Shown one piece after another: positions 8,688-17,581 of a stretch of DNA of 64,000 nucleotides. The notes below the pieces were generated by a model. The model was not told the DNA's origin, ran no database searches, and saw only the letters and a program-made list of their open reading frames with translations. The stretch comes from an uncultured Dokdonia sp. (GTDB lineage Bacteria; Bacteroidota; Bacteroidia; Flavobacteriales; Flavobacteriaceae), in NCBI RefSeq assembly GCF_937910895.1, contig NZ_CALEMI010000067.1, positions 1 through 64,000 of the forward strand, read 5' to 3'. Each line of letters starts with the position of its first letter. Positions within the stretch are counted from its first letter, which is position 1. Made by a program: the position numbers and the translations under genes.

Positions 8688-9503
8688 CTAGTAACTTACA
8701 GAAAACTCTCCGTCTGTAATGGAGAATCCATCGACTTCAAAAACAAATTCTCCTGAAACTTCACTAGCAGTTGTATCATTTGAAACAATGGTTAGTGTAC
8801 CAGATTGTGCCTCTAAGACAGTACTTGTTCCGAGTAAAATATATGAAGCTTCAAAATCTGTGCCTGGCGCAATATCATACGTTCCTGGTGGTGTGTTTGG
8901 AGGAAACAAAACCGAAATAGATGCTTGTTGTGTTTGTCCAGTTACTGTTAAAAGATTAGCGCCTACTGTTGAGATAATAGTTGGATTAAATATAACAGAG
9001 TTTACTCTTGCTGTAAATGAGTCATTCGTACCTACATCTGGCATATCTCCTAATGCCGTAAGAATAGGAACTCCAAACATAAAACCTTGACTTAGGGTTA
9101 TGGTATCTTGAATCCCGTTACGTAATGCTGTAAAATTAAACGTTCCTGATACGGTATTGTCACCATTAATCTGGTAATTAATTTGACCGTTTGCATTTGT
9201 TGAAGCTGTAGAAAATACATTTCCAAAGGCATCCGTATAAGAAGCAATATTGGTATTTGGATTATCTCCTCCTAATTGAACTTGTGTTTGATTAAGGGAG
9301 TTAATCAATAAATTAAGTGTTTGTGCGTCTGAGTTTCCTTGTACAAGAAGACCTCCATCATCAGTAAAAATTGCTCGACTATCTGCAGATCTAAAAAGAA
9401 TACTATCTACGACTCCTTGTAAAGCAGGAGAATTATCTTGAATGTCACTTGAGCAAGAACATATCAAAGTTGTAATAAATATAAGGGCTAATAAAGATTT
9501 CAT
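8688..9503 (-). CDS. Secreted lipoprotein, DUF6252-like
   Basis: A 271-aa predicted lipoprotein with signal peptide and lipobox LICSC (Cys17). The mature part is Thr/Ser/Asn rich and beta-structured. Two internal segments, around GDNTVSGTFNFTALRNG and SGTLTIVSN...VSGEFVFEVDG, end in a short motif (ITDGEFSVSY). This resembles the C-termini of the three tandem lipoproteins at 38687-40358 (GTLTITKLD...VSGTF...TEGRFD), so I place it in the same broad DUF6252-type group. Function is unknown. It probably sits on the outer membrane. It stands alone between dnaE and the divergent rpsP operon. Confidence 0.7.
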   Translation of the reverse strand: MKSLLALIFITTLICSCSSDIQDNSPALQGVVDSILFRSADSRAIFTDDGGLLVQGNSDAQTLNLLINSLNQTQVQLGGDNPNTNIASYTDAFGNVFSTASTNANGQINYQINGDNTVSGTFNFTALRNGIQDTITLSQGFMFGVPILTALGDMPDVGTNDSFTARVNSVIFNPTIISTVGANLLTVTGQTQQASISVLFPPNTPPGTYDIAPGTDFEASYILLGTSTVLEAQSGTLTIVSNDTTASEVSGEFVFEVDGFSITDGEFSVSY

Positions 9504-9577
9504 AATGACATAAATAGGTTTAATGGCAAATGTACTATAAAAAAGTAAATAACGTAATGTAGGCTAAAAAATTGTGT

Positions 9578-9585
9578 TATCTTTG
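9578..9585 (+). promoter_or_regulatory. Bacteroidota minus-7 box TATCTTTG for rpsP
   Basis: TATCTTTG fits the TAnnTTTG minus-7 consensus of Bacteroidota primary sigma factors and lies 49 bp before the rpsP start. No clear TTTG minus-33 element is seen at the expected spacing. Confidence 0.55.
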
Positions 9586-9634
9586 CACGCTTAATTAAAC
9601 CTGAGGTCGAGTACCTCAACAATTAATTCAAATT

Positions 9635-10156
9635 ATGTCAGTTAAAATTAGATTACAAAGACACGGTAAAAAAGGAAAGCCTTTTTACTGGATCGTAGCG
9701 GCAGATGCTCGCTCAAAAAGAGATGGTAAATTCTTAGAAAAATTAGGCGTTTACAATCCAAACACAAATCCTGCAACTATCGAATTAGATGTTGACGGAT
9801 CTGTAAAATGGTTACAGAATGGTGCACAACCTACTGAAACAGCAAAACGTCTTCTTTCTTATAAAGGAGCTATGCTTAAAAACCATTTGGCTGGAGGTGT
9901 ACGTAAAGGAGCGCTTACAGAAGAACAAGCAGAAGAAAAATTCAATGCTTGGGTAGAAGAAAAAACATCAAAAATTACATCTAAACAAGGTGATCTTTCT
10001 AAAGCGGAAGAGAAGGCGAAAGCAGACGCATTTAAAGCTGAGCAAGCTGTAAACGAAGCTCGTATTGCAGCAGCACAACCTGAACCAGAAGTAGTTGCCG
10101 ATGCAGAAGATGCGCCAGCAGAAGCTACTGAGGCAGCAGCAGACTCAGAAGAGTAA
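9635..10156 (+). CDS. rpsP: 30S ribosomal protein S16 with long acidic extension
   Basis: A 173-aa S16. The first 80 residues are the ordinary protein (start SVKIRLQRHGKKGKPFYWIV, then KFLEKLGVYNP), which binds 16S rRNA in the body of the small subunit. The remaining 90 residues are a Lys/Glu then Ala/Glu-rich tail ending in Asp and Glu, roughly doubling the E. coli length of 82 aa. Such tails are usual in Bacteroidota. It is first in an operon with rimM (18 bp gap) and a tRNA methyltransferase. The promoter box at 9578 explains its expression. Confidence 0.97.
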   Translation: MSVKIRLQRHGKKGKPFYWIVAADARSKRDGKFLEKLGVYNPNTNPATIELDVDGSVKWLQNGAQPTETAKRLLSYKGAMLKNHLAGGVRKGALTEEQAEEKFNAWVEEKTSKITSKQGDLSKAEEKAKADAFKAEQAVNEARIAAAQPEPEVVADAEDAPAEATEAAADSEE

Positions 10157-10174
10157 TCATTATATTTTAGCACG

Positions 10175-10699
10175 ATGAAGAAAGAAGAATGCTTCTATCT
10201 AGGTAAAATCGTACGAAAATATAGTTTCAAAGGGGAACTCCTAGCAAAGCTAGACACAGACGAACCTGAAATGTATACAAATTTGGAATCAGTATTCGTG
10301 GATTTTAACCCGAATCTGGTTCCTTTTTTTATGGAATCTTCTCAACTCCATAAGTCCACCCTCTTACGTTTTAAACTGGAAGATGTAAATACCGAACAGG
10401 ATGCAGATGATCTTATAGGTGCCGATTTATACCTCCCACTTGATATGCTTCCAAAATTAGATGGAGACAAGTTTTACTTCCACGAAGTGATAGGATATAC
10501 GGCCATCGATGAAAATTTTGGAGAAATTGGTACCATTAAAAGTATCAACGATACTACGTCACAAGCTATTTTTGAAATAGATCGTGACGGGAAAGAAATA
10601 CTCATTCCTATGATTGATGATTTTATCAAAAAATTAGATCGGGAGAACAAAACTATCTTACTTCAAGTTCCTGACGGACTTATAGATTTGTATCTGTAA
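10175..10699 (+). CDS. rimM: Ribosome maturation factor RimM
   Basis: A 174-aa 16S rRNA processing factor. The N-terminal RimM beta-barrel (about 5-85) opens with CFYLGKIVRKYSFKGEL, and the C-terminal PRC-barrel (about 98-172) contains HEVIGYTAID and ILIPMIDDFIKKLDR. It acts in maturation of the 30S head and binds S19 in characterised bacteria. The start 18 bp after rpsP and the same strand give the classic rpsP-rimM pairing. Length matches the family. Confidence 0.95.
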   Translation: MKKEECFYLGKIVRKYSFKGELLAKLDTDEPEMYTNLESVFVDFNPNLVPFFMESSQLHKSTLLRFKLEDVNTEQDADDLIGADLYLPLDMLPKLDGDKFYFHEVIGYTAIDENFGEIGTIKSINDTTSQAIFEIDRDGKEILIPMIDDFIKKLDRENKTILLQVPDGLIDLYL

Positions 10700-10710
10700 G
10701 TGTACAGAAT

Positions 10711-11499
10711 ATGTCACAAGCTCCATTTCAATTCAAACAATTTACCATTGCTCAAGACCGTTGTGCTGCCAAAATAGGCACAGACGGGGTCTTATTAGGC
10801 GCATGGTCTTCTATTGCTCATGACCCTTCTTCTATCTTAGATGTTGGAACAGGGACAGGCATTATAGCGTTGATGCTTGCCCAACGAAGTGATGCCGAAA
10901 CCATAGATGCGCTAGAACTAGATGATGATGCCTACGAACAGGCTACGGAAAATTTTGAAAATAGCAATTGGGGCGATCGGCTGTTTTGTTATCACGCACA
11001 TTTGTACGAGTTTGCTACCGAAATAGAAGATACGTATGATCTTATTATCTCTAATCCGCCGTTTTATGAAGCTTCCTCTCTCCCTCCTGAATCTCTTAAA
11101 AGCGAAGAGAACAGCATGTCTGATGCCAGGAAACTAGCACGATTTGAAGATGCGATGCCTTTTGAATTACTCATAGGGGCTGTTGCCAAATTACTTTCAG
11201 ACACAGGCAGATTTAACGTGATCATTCCGCATCATAGAGAAGAAGATTTTATTGCTTTGGCTTCCAGCGCTCATCTATTTCCAACCCGCATTACGCATGT
11301 AAAAGGAACTCCTGAGAGCCCTATCAAAAGAAGCCTATTAGAATTTGCCCGTTTATCTCAACTCGAACAGACTATAGAAGGAGATGTGATACGCTTTCGC
11401 GAAAGCGTACTCCCCCAAGAACTTAGTATCGAATACGGGAGGCATGAATACACCAATGGGTATATTGCGTTAGTCAAAGATTTTTACTTAAAAATGTAA
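10711..11499 (+). CDS. trmN: tRNA1(Val) A37 N6-methyltransferase (TrmN6/YfiC family)
   Basis: A 262-aa SAM-dependent methyltransferase. The SAM site reads ILDVGTGTGIIALMLAQR (about 43-60), and the adenine N6 catalytic motif NPPF is in LIISNPPFYEA (about 115-120). The N-terminal FKQFTIAQDRCAAKIGTDGVLLGAW is typical of the YfiC family, which methylates A37 of tRNA-Val. It begins 11 bp after rimM and closes the translation operon. A perfect palindromic repeat (11393-11406) is read in frame as RFRES near the C-terminus. Confidence 0.9.
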   Translation: MSQAPFQFKQFTIAQDRCAAKIGTDGVLLGAWSSIAHDPSSILDVGTGTGIIALMLAQRSDAETIDALELDDDAYEQATENFENSNWGDRLFCYHAHLYEFATEIEDTYDLIISNPPFYEASSLPPESLKSEENSMSDARKLARFEDAMPFELLIGAVAKLLSDTGRFNVIIPHHREEDFIALASSAHLFPTRITHVKGTPESPIKRSLLEFARLSQLEQTIEGDVIRFRESVLPQELSIEYGRHEYTNGYIALVKDFYLKM

Positions 11500-11530
11500 G
11501 AGTGATATTGGGCATAGAAAACGTTTTCGT

Positions 11531-11538
11531 TACCTTTG
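11531..11538 (+). promoter_or_regulatory. Minus-7 box TACCTTTG with upstream TTG
   Basis: TACCTTTG matches TAnnTTTG and lies 19 bp before the acyl-CoA dehydrogenase start. A TTGG at 11507-11510 is 20 bp upstream, the spacing expected for a minus-33 element. Confidence 0.6.
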
Positions 11539-11557
11539 CGAGACTAAAAATAAAGCT

Positions 11558-12736
11558 ATGCGACCAGATCTTTTTGAAGCGCCAGATTACTATAATCTCG
11601 ACGATCTTTTAACCGAAGAACATAAACTAATCCGTGATGCTGCTCGTGCTTGGGTAAAGCGCGATGTGTCTCCTATTATTGAAGAGGCAGCTCAGAATGC
11701 TACATTTCCAAAATCTATCATTCCTGGACTTGCTGAGATAGGGGCTTTTGGCCCTTATATTCCAGAAGAATATGGTGGCGCAGGACTTGATCAAATCTCT
11801 TATGGATTAATCATGCAGGAGATAGAAAGAGGAGATTCTGGGGTGCGATCTACAGCTTCTGTACAATCATCACTAGTGATGTATCCTATCTGGAAATATG
11901 GGAATGAAGCGCAACGTAAAAAGTATTTACCAAAATTAGCCTCTGGAGAATGGATGGGGTCTTTTGGTCTTACCGAACCTGATCATGGATCTAATCCTGC
12001 AGGAATGGTGACTCATTATAAAGATATGGGAGATCATTATCTTTTAAATGGAGCGAAGCTTTGGATTTCTAACTCACCGTTCTGCAACGTTGCCGTAGTG
12101 TGGGCAAAAAATGAAGAAGGACGTATACACGGTCTTATTGTAGAACGTGATATGGAAGGTTTTTCTACACCAGAAACACATAACAAATGGTCTTTACGTG
12201 CGAGTGCAACAGGAGAGCTTATCTTTCAAGATGTAAAAGTGCCTAAAGAAAATTTATTGCCAAATAAATCAGGTCTTGGTGCTCCATTAGGGTGTCTAGA
12301 TTCTGCCCGTTTTGGAATTGCTTGGGGTGCGATAGGTGCCGCGATGGATTGTTATGATACGGCATTGCGTTATGCAAAAGAGCGAATCCAATTTGGAAAA
12401 CCAATCGCTGCTTTCCAATTACAACAAAAGAAACTGGCTGAAATGATCACAGAGATCACCAAAGCACAATTACTTGCTTTCCGTTTAGGGCAACTTAAAA
12501 ATGAAGATCGTGCGACCTCTGCACAGATTTCTATGGCGAAGCGTAATAATGTGGATATGGCTCTAAAAATTGCTCGTGAAGCGCGTCAAATCCTTGGAGG
12601 GATGGGAATCACAGGCGAGTATAGTATTATGAGACACATGATGAACTTAGAAAGTGTGATAACGTATGAAGGAACACATGATATTCATCTTCTCATTACT
12701 GGGTTGGATATTACAGGTGAGAATGCTTTTAAGTAA
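11558..12736 (+). CDS. gcdH: Acyl-CoA dehydrogenase, glutaryl-CoA dehydrogenase type
   Basis: A 392-aa FAD-dependent acyl-CoA dehydrogenase. Family landmarks in order: RSTASVQSSLVMYPI (about 105-120), SFGLTEPDHGSNPAGM for FAD/substrate contacts, WISNSPFCNVAVVWAK, RIQFGKPIAAFQLQQ, and the C-terminal ITYEGTHDIH carrying the catalytic glutamate. The RS..SVQSSLVM arginine and the YEGTHDIH ending match the glutaryl-CoA dehydrogenase subgroup, which oxidises and decarboxylates glutaryl-CoA in lysine/tryptophan breakdown. General acyl-CoA dehydrogenase activity is certain by homology; substrate is inferred. It is a single gene with its own promoter and terminator. Confidence 0.9.
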   Translation: MRPDLFEAPDYYNLDDLLTEEHKLIRDAARAWVKRDVSPIIEEAAQNATFPKSIIPGLAEIGAFGPYIPEEYGGAGLDQISYGLIMQEIERGDSGVRSTASVQSSLVMYPIWKYGNEAQRKKYLPKLASGEWMGSFGLTEPDHGSNPAGMVTHYKDMGDHYLLNGAKLWISNSPFCNVAVVWAKNEEGRIHGLIVERDMEGFSTPETHNKWSLRASATGELIFQDVKVPKENLLPNKSGLGAPLGCLDSARFGIAWGAIGAAMDCYDTALRYAKERIQFGKPIAAFQLQQKKLAEMITEITKAQLLAFRLGQLKNEDRATSAQISMAKRNNVDMALKIAREARQILGGMGITGEYSIMRHMMNLESVITYEGTHDIHLLITGLDITGENAFK

Positions 12737-12755
12737 CAAAGAATTATATATTTTC

Positions 12756-12787
12756 AAAAAGCCGAATCTATAAAGATTCGGCTTTTT
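12756..12787 (+). terminator. Rho-independent terminator
   Basis: Perfect arms AAAAAGCCGAATCT and AGATTCGGCTTTTT with a 4-nt loop, 20 bp after the acyl-CoA dehydrogenase stop. Confidence 0.88.
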
Positions 12788-12868
12788 TGTGCTTTAATCG
12801 TTCGTATAATAACAAAAGAAAAAACCTTCTCCGTATAGTACTACAATAGTTTTTTGCATCTTTACGAT

Positions 12869-13774
12869 ATGAACTCTCGTCAACGCTTAGATAGGGCTTA
12901 TAAAAATGCTAAAGTGATCCACTATAGCAATGCCGATAAAATGATCTTTTTCTCGGACTGTCATCGTGGAGATAAAAGCTTTGCTGATGATTTTGCGCGT
13001 AATGAAAATATTTATTTCCATGCGCTTACCCATTACTATAGAGAGGGTTTTACCTATTTTGAATTAGGTGATGGAGACGAGTTATGGGAACACAACTCTT
13101 TTGATACGATTTTCAAGGCGCATAAAAACGTGTATCATCTTCTTCAAAAATTTCATGTAGAAAATAGATTGTATTTAATATGGGGAAACCACGATATGGT
13201 TTACAAAGATCAAAGCTATGTAGAGAAGCATTTGACTACCTATTTTGATCCTAAAGATGGTAGAGAAGAAATTCTTTTTAGAGATTTACAATACCATGAA
13301 GCTCTTGTTTTACAACACATTGATACCCAGCAAAAGCTGTTTTTATGTCACGGACATCAAGCAGACTGGATCAACTATCACGCATGGCGATTCAATCGAT
13401 TTCTTGTACGTGTCTTATGGAAGCCTTTACAGATTTTTGGGATTACGGATCCTACCAGCCCTGCTAAAAATTACAAAGAACTTATAAAAGTAGAGCGACG
13501 TTTAAAAAAGTGGATTACAGAGAATAATAATCTTATGACCATTACGGGTCATACGCACAGACCTCGTTTTCCAGAACCTGGAGACATTGCTTTTTTTAAT
13601 GATGGTAGTTGTGTACATCCTAGAAGTATTACAGGGATAGAAATAGAAAATGGTGCTATCTCGTTAATAAAATGGCATATCTCAACGCATAGTGATGGTA
13701 CACTTAGAGTCAATCGTGTTTTACTGGAGGGACCAAAAGAGATGATTGCATACAAAACTGAGCCTCTTTTATAA
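12869..13774 (+). CDS. Calcineurin-like metallophosphoesterase
   Basis: A 301-aa phosphoesterase. The five metal-binding motifs are visible in order: SDCHRGD, ELGDGDELWEHN, WGNHD, CHGHQAD and TGHTHRP, which bind the two-metal centre of this fold. I chose ATG at 12869 (MNSRQRLDRAY); a longer frame from a TTG at 12854 overlaps promoter-like sequence. The pattern resembles LpxH-like enzymes, but the first motif is D-x-H with Cys between and the protein is longer than LpxH, so the substrate is left open. It is a single gene converging on the GIN-domain gene. Confidence 0.85.
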   Translation: MNSRQRLDRAYKNAKVIHYSNADKMIFFSDCHRGDKSFADDFARNENIYFHALTHYYREGFTYFELGDGDELWEHNSFDTIFKAHKNVYHLLQKFHVENRLYLIWGNHDMVYKDQSYVEKHLTTYFDPKDGREEILFRDLQYHEALVLQHIDTQQKLFLCHGHQADWINYHAWRFNRFLVRVLWKPLQIFGITDPTSPAKNYKELIKVERRLKKWITENNNLMTITGHTHRPRFPEPGDIAFFNDGSCVHPRSITGIEIENGAISLIKWHISTHSDGTLRVNRVLLEGPKEMIAYKTEPLL

Positions 13775-13810
13775 AAAACTCAGTTCTCCGTCCTCTATAT
13801 TTCTTGTTAA

Positions 13811-14692
13811 CTACGATTTGAAAAGTTCTAAAGTCTCACCTTCATTTTTTTCGGTAATGGTAACCAATAGTTTTTTGACTCCTATTTTATTTACTTTGTA
13901 CACTTTGGTTCCTATAGTCCATCGTTCTTTTTTGACAGTGCCTGGCATCATTGGGAAACCGTAGCCAAAGTAGCTTCCGTCTTGTTTAGGGCCTTTAACG
14001 ACAAAGTGATTACGATTCCAAGAATTATTTTTGATTTTAATGTCTATGTATTTTGCTTTCGCGAAAGCGGTCTTTGCCTCCTCACTTATAGTATTGGTTT
14101 CTCCTATTACCTTTTCGGGTTGCTGTACAAATTCCAAACGTGCATTTTTATCAAGGGTACTTTCTACAAGTTCTGTGGCATTTACTATCGCTTTTCCATG
14201 ACCCCAAATATTCACGTTGGCTTGTTTCACCTCAAGTTTTGAAGCATTCACCGTTCCATTTTCTGCACCTATCCCTACTTTGTTGGCTTTCCCAAAAGCT
14301 ACGATCTCCCCGTTAAGCGCCATAAGCGAGATCGCTTCCCGATCTACATTTTTAAGCAACACCGTTTCATTAACGCCGACTTGTAGTCTTGTAAGACTCG
14401 GAGCCCCAATGGTGATTTTAATTCGCTGTGAGGGTTGTATCCACTCTAGTTGTGCTAGTTTGAGGATGCCATCGACCACCTCAGTATCTATAAGTTCTTG
14501 GAGATTACTATCTGTGGTAATGATCATTTCTGCTGTTGCATTTTGATCGATGACTACCTGTGCATAAAGTCCCATCTCAATAGCTGTTAAGCCTTGCATA
14601 TCTATGGTTCTTGTGGTGATATTCTTGTTTCCTTTTACTTGTGCTACACCTGTCATTCCAACAAGAAGTAGTATAAACGTTAATTTTTTCAT
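13811..14692 (-). CDS. GIN-domain (DUF2807-like) secreted protein
   Basis: A 293-aa exported protein with signal peptide (1-17, ending GVAQ). The bulk is a beta-helical GIN domain of the head-GIN/auto-transporter-adhesin-like type: repeating short strands such as ITIGAPSLTRLQVGVNETVLL, MALNGEIVAFGKANKVGIG and VNIWGHGKAIVNA. Function in this widespread Bacteroidota family is not established. A perfect palindromic repeat (14055-14068) is read as AFAKA near residue 210. The gene lies downstream of, and in line with, the AraC regulator at 14827-16017, and the gap between them carries three regularly spaced TGAGAC words, so direct regulation is plausible. Confidence 0.8.
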   Translation of the reverse strand: MKKLTFILLLVGMTGVAQVKGNKNITTRTIDMQGLTAIEMGLYAQVVIDQNATAEMIITTDSNLQELIDTEVVDGILKLAQLEWIQPSQRIKITIGAPSLTRLQVGVNETVLLKNVDREAISLMALNGEIVAFGKANKVGIGAENGTVNASKLEVKQANVNIWGHGKAIVNATELVESTLDKNARLEFVQQPEKVIGETNTISEEAKTAFAKAKYIDIKIKNNSWNRNHFVVKGPKQDGSYFGYGFPMMPGTVKKERWTIGTKVYKVNKIGVKKLLVTITEKNEGETLELFKS

Positions 14693-14749
14693 GTGTTTTA
14701 ATTGTTTTTGTTTGACAGGTCAAAATTGCCTAAAACAATCGGTTCCCAC

Positions 14750-14797
14750 GTCTCATAACATTTTGATAGGTCTCATATACGATTTGAGCCGTCTCAA
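14750..14797 (-). promoter_or_regulatory. Three TGAGAC direct repeats, candidate operator
   Basis: On the minus strand TGAGAC occurs three times (plus-strand gtctca starting at 14750, 14770 and 14791), spaced 20 and 21 bp, two helical turns apart. All lie 58-105 bp upstream of the GIN-domain gene. One copy is part of an inverted repeat TTGAG/CTCAA (14784-14797). Tandem sites on one DNA face are what AraC-type regulators use, and such a regulator is encoded immediately upstream. Confidence 0.5.
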
Positions 14798-14826
14798 TAC
14801 GTCAAAAAACGAGAAGAAATAGAATT

Positions 14827-16017
14827 TTATAAAGAGTTGACAAACTCTGTAGGAGAGGTATGTGCTATCTTTTTAAACACTCTATTAAAGGTAGCTTTGC
14901 TATTAAAACCGCAGTCATAGGCGATTCCTAGTAGAGATAGTTGCTCTTGTTTTCCTTCTTGCAACATTTGCTTTACAGCTTCAACACGATAGGAATTCAC
15001 AAAATCATTAAAGTTTTTACCAAAGCCTTCATTGATGACTTCAGATACTTGGGAACGGGACATTTTTAGCTTTCGCGAAAGCGTATTTAAATTCAAATCA
15101 GGATCCAGATAGGGTTTTTCTAACTCAAAATAATCACTCACCATTTGCCTGCTCGCTTGTAATTCTTCCGAAAGCGGAAGCTCTCTTTTTATCCCCTCCG
15201 AATGAAACGGAGAAGCTATTGTGATATTAAAATCTAAACCCTTGAGTTTATCAGTATCGGTCATATAGCCTTTGATACCTATATAAATAATAGCGAGTGC
15301 GTTTAAAAATTGCAACCACCATTTTTGCATCCAACTTAATTCTGTGATGGAAATATCTACCATAGTTTGACCAATATCATAGATAAATAAAGCGGTGTAA
15401 ATCAATAAAAAATTACGAATCCAATTAAGTTCTAACGTATACGTATTTGAAAAATACTGTTGGATATTTTTGCGATAGGCTACATATAACTGCAATGTCA
15501 AAACGAGATATACAATCATCTGAATGTATGAAACCATAGAGTGAAAAGGCGCTACATATTTCCATTCAAAATTCTGAACGAGGTATCCATTTTGAGTTTC
15601 TGAAAATCCAAGTTGGCTGGCGTCATACGCTAAAATAATCACCTTTAATAAGAAATAAACAATGCCAGGAATAAAGTGCCAAATGTGTTGCTTCTTAAAA
15701 CGAAAATCTGATACGGTAATACTTTTTACATAAAAGTAGATCAGTGGCACTAAAATCAACTCTAAGTTAATAAGGTAATAGTTAATCTTTGTATTTCTAT
15801 AGGTATCATACCAATCCATAAACCCTATGGTATAGGTAGTACGATGGTAACATGTAATGAGAAGGATACAGGCTAAAATAAGATAGGAGATGCTTTTTTT
15901 CTTACGGTATTTTCCAAAAAGAAGAAAGGCAAAAATAAGTCCTTGTAATACCAACACAAGCAATGGTGTACTGTATACATTAAAACTAGGAAATTCTATA
16001 AGGAGGTTGATCAACAC
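14827..16017 (-). CDS. Membrane-anchored AraC-family transcriptional regulator
   Basis: A 396-aa protein. About seven hydrophobic helices (residues 15-265, e.g. TPLLVLVLQGLIFAFLLF and FIPGIVYFLLKVIILAY) form a membrane sensor. The C-terminal 110 residues are an AraC DNA-binding domain with two helix-turn-helices (LNTLSRKLKMSRSQVSEVIN and LSLLGIAYDCGFNSKATFNR, then FKKIAHTSPTEF). This multi-TM plus AraC layout is frequent in Flavobacteriia. A perfect palindromic repeat (15069-15082) lies in the frame as TLSRK, inside the first HTH. The likely target is the GIN gene just downstream. The membrane signal is unknown. Confidence 0.88.
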   Translation of the reverse strand: MLINLLIEFPSFNVYSTPLLVLVLQGLIFAFLLFGKYRKKKSISYLILACILLITCYHRTTYTIGFMDWYDTYRNTKINYYLINLELILVPLIYFYVKSITVSDFRFKKQHIWHFIPGIVYFLLKVIILAYDASQLGFSETQNGYLVQNFEWKYVAPFHSMVSYIQMIVYLVLTLQLYVAYRKNIQQYFSNTYTLELNWIRNFLLIYTALFIYDIGQTMVDISITELSWMQKWWLQFLNALAIIYIGIKGYMTDTDKLKGLDFNITIASPFHSEGIKRELPLSEELQASRQMVSDYFELEKPYLDPDLNLNTLSRKLKMSRSQVSEVINEGFGKNFNDFVNSYRVEAVKQMLQEGKQEQLSLLGIAYDCGFNSKATFNRVFKKIAHTSPTEFVNSL

Positions 16018-16087
16018 TATTCAAAGTTATAAAAATCAGTTAGACAATAGCTAGTAAAGGAACAATTAGCACTAGCTTTTGAAAAAA

Positions 16088-17524
16088 CTACCCTTGATTA
16101 ACCGCTATAACTTCGGGATCTATAACTAGACCCTTATTGGCTTTAACCCCCTTTATATACTGGCTTTTATTCTTGGCTTGTACTTTCTCATCTTTACTAA
16201 TTTTTTTCAATAAAGCTTCTAGCTCAGAATTCATGTTTATGCTACGTTCATTTTTCCGTCTTAAAATTCCTGCACAAGCTTTAGGACTTAAAAAAAATTT
16301 GTCTATTGCATGGTTTGGCTCAACAATATCTTTTAAATCTCCAAAAACTGGATTGTTTGGAACATTAGAAGTGTTTAAAAATTCAGATTGATTAATTTGG
16401 CTTGTTCCTTCAAGTAGATACAACAATGCATTTAATTTGTTCTTTTGGGGCTGAATAGCTTTTTGCCATTCATTAAGTAAATTCTCAGTTTTCATATCAA
16501 GAAAAGTATTTATTTGGCTACCAATCCATTTAACTACGGGAACTGCCCAAGAATTACCAACTGCTTGAAATCTATTTGTATGGCTATTTCCGTTAACTTT
16601 TGTGTAGTTGTCGGGAAAACCCATAAGACGTTCACATTCTAAAGGTGTAAATCGTCTAATTTTATCGTTCTCTGACACATATAGAGAACCATTGTAGGCT
16701 GCTGCGTTTCCGTTCCATTTAGTGCCGTAAGCTGCATATAAACAGTCTGTGTATTCTCTGAACATTTCAAATTTTACTCCTTGTTTGTAAAAAACTAATT
16801 CTGTTTCTTTTTCTGGAATCTTTGTTGAGAATAAATTTGGGATATTTGAAGAACCGTTTTTAGCTTTTAATTTTAGTTCTTTTACAATATCTTTATTGTT
16901 GAATTCAAAAAGCACTTGGTCAGGTTTAAAGTCTTTACCACCTGCAAGCACATATAGTCTTTTTCTTTGGTGTGGAAGTCCAAAATATTTGGCATCAATT
17001 ACTCTCCAAGCAACATTTCTTTCTTTACCTTCTAAATAACCTGATTTAGTCCATTTACTAACCTTAATTTCTTCCTCAAAACCTGCTAAACCTGCAATAA
17101 AATTTCCAAAAGCATTTGTTTTGTCATTCAATACACCTTCCACATTCTCCCAAAGAACAATGCTTTTATCTTTCCCATCTTCTAATCTTATTTTATCAAT
17201 TGCATTTGCAATTTCAATAAAAGTCATGGTTAATTGTCCTCTTTCGTCAGCAAGTCCATTTTTCCACCCTGCTAATGAAAATGCTTGACATGGTGTGCCT
17301 CCACAAAAAAGGTCAGGCGCTTCATATTCTCGATTTAAAATTGAATTCGGAATATTAATCATATCTCCAACATTAGGAATATCAGGAAAATGATATTCAA
17401 GTACTTTTGAAGGAAATTCGGCAATTTCTGAACTCCATATTTGTCTAAAACCAAATGGACTAAAAGCTAATTGAGAAGCTTCAATACCTGAACAAACACT
17501 GCCAAATGTTAAATTATTAGTCAT
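16088..17524 (-). CDS. DNA (cytosine-5) methyltransferase of a type II R-M system
   Basis: A 478-aa C5 methyltransferase. Motif I is FGSVCSGIEA (7-16), motif IV is GGTPCQAFS with catalytic Cys79, motif VI is ENVEG (126-130), motif VIII is GLPHQRKRLYVLAG, and motif X is QAVGNSWAVPVV. After motif X is a long C-terminal extension with FFLSPKACAGILRRK, a segment reminiscent of phage-encoded C5 methyltransferases. The recognition sequence cannot be read from the protein. It is the last gene of a C-R-M set; its own upstream gap (17525-17581) carries a controller-box copy, so it may be separately controlled. The region looks more A+T-rich than neighbours, which fits horizontal acquisition. Confidence 0.95.
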   Translation of the reverse strand: MTNNLTFGSVCSGIEASQLAFSPFGFRQIWSSEIAEFPSKVLEYHFPDIPNVGDMINIPNSILNREYEAPDLFCGGTPCQAFSLAGWKNGLADERGQLTMTFIEIANAIDKIRLEDGKDKSIVLWENVEGVLNDKTNAFGNFIAGLAGFEEEIKVSKWTKSGYLEGKERNVAWRVIDAKYFGLPHQRKRLYVLAGGKDFKPDQVLFEFNNKDIVKELKLKAKNGSSNIPNLFSTKIPEKETELVFYKQGVKFEMFREYTDCLYAAYGTKWNGNAAAYNGSLYVSENDKIRRFTPLECERLMGFPDNYTKVNGNSHTNRFQAVGNSWAVPVVKWIGSQINTFLDMKTENLLNEWQKAIQPQKNKLNALLYLLEGTSQINQSEFLNTSNVPNNPVFGDLKDIVEPNHAIDKFFLSPKACAGILRRKNERSINMNSELEALLKKISKDEKVQAKNKSQYIKGVKANKGLVIDPEVIAVNQG

Positions 17525-17565
17525 ATTGTTTCTTACTGTTGATGCAAAGCTACAAAAAAATGATA

Positions 17566-17580
17566 ACTTTAGTATGCAAT
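17566..17580 (+). promoter_or_regulatory. Controller-protein box upstream of the methyltransferase
   Basis: ACTTTAGTATGCAAT (17566-17580) matches ACTTTAGTTAGCAAT, the reverse complement of 18718-18732 next to the controller gene, at 13 of 15 positions. It lies 42 bp before the methyltransferase start, as expected if the controller times methylase expression. Confidence 0.55.
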
Positions 17581-17581
17581 T

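Noticed and set aside
9859-10173. Antisense Ser/Ala-rich frame over rpsP
   Set aside because: It mirrors the Ala/Glu-rich tail of S16 on the other strand; low-complexity shadow.
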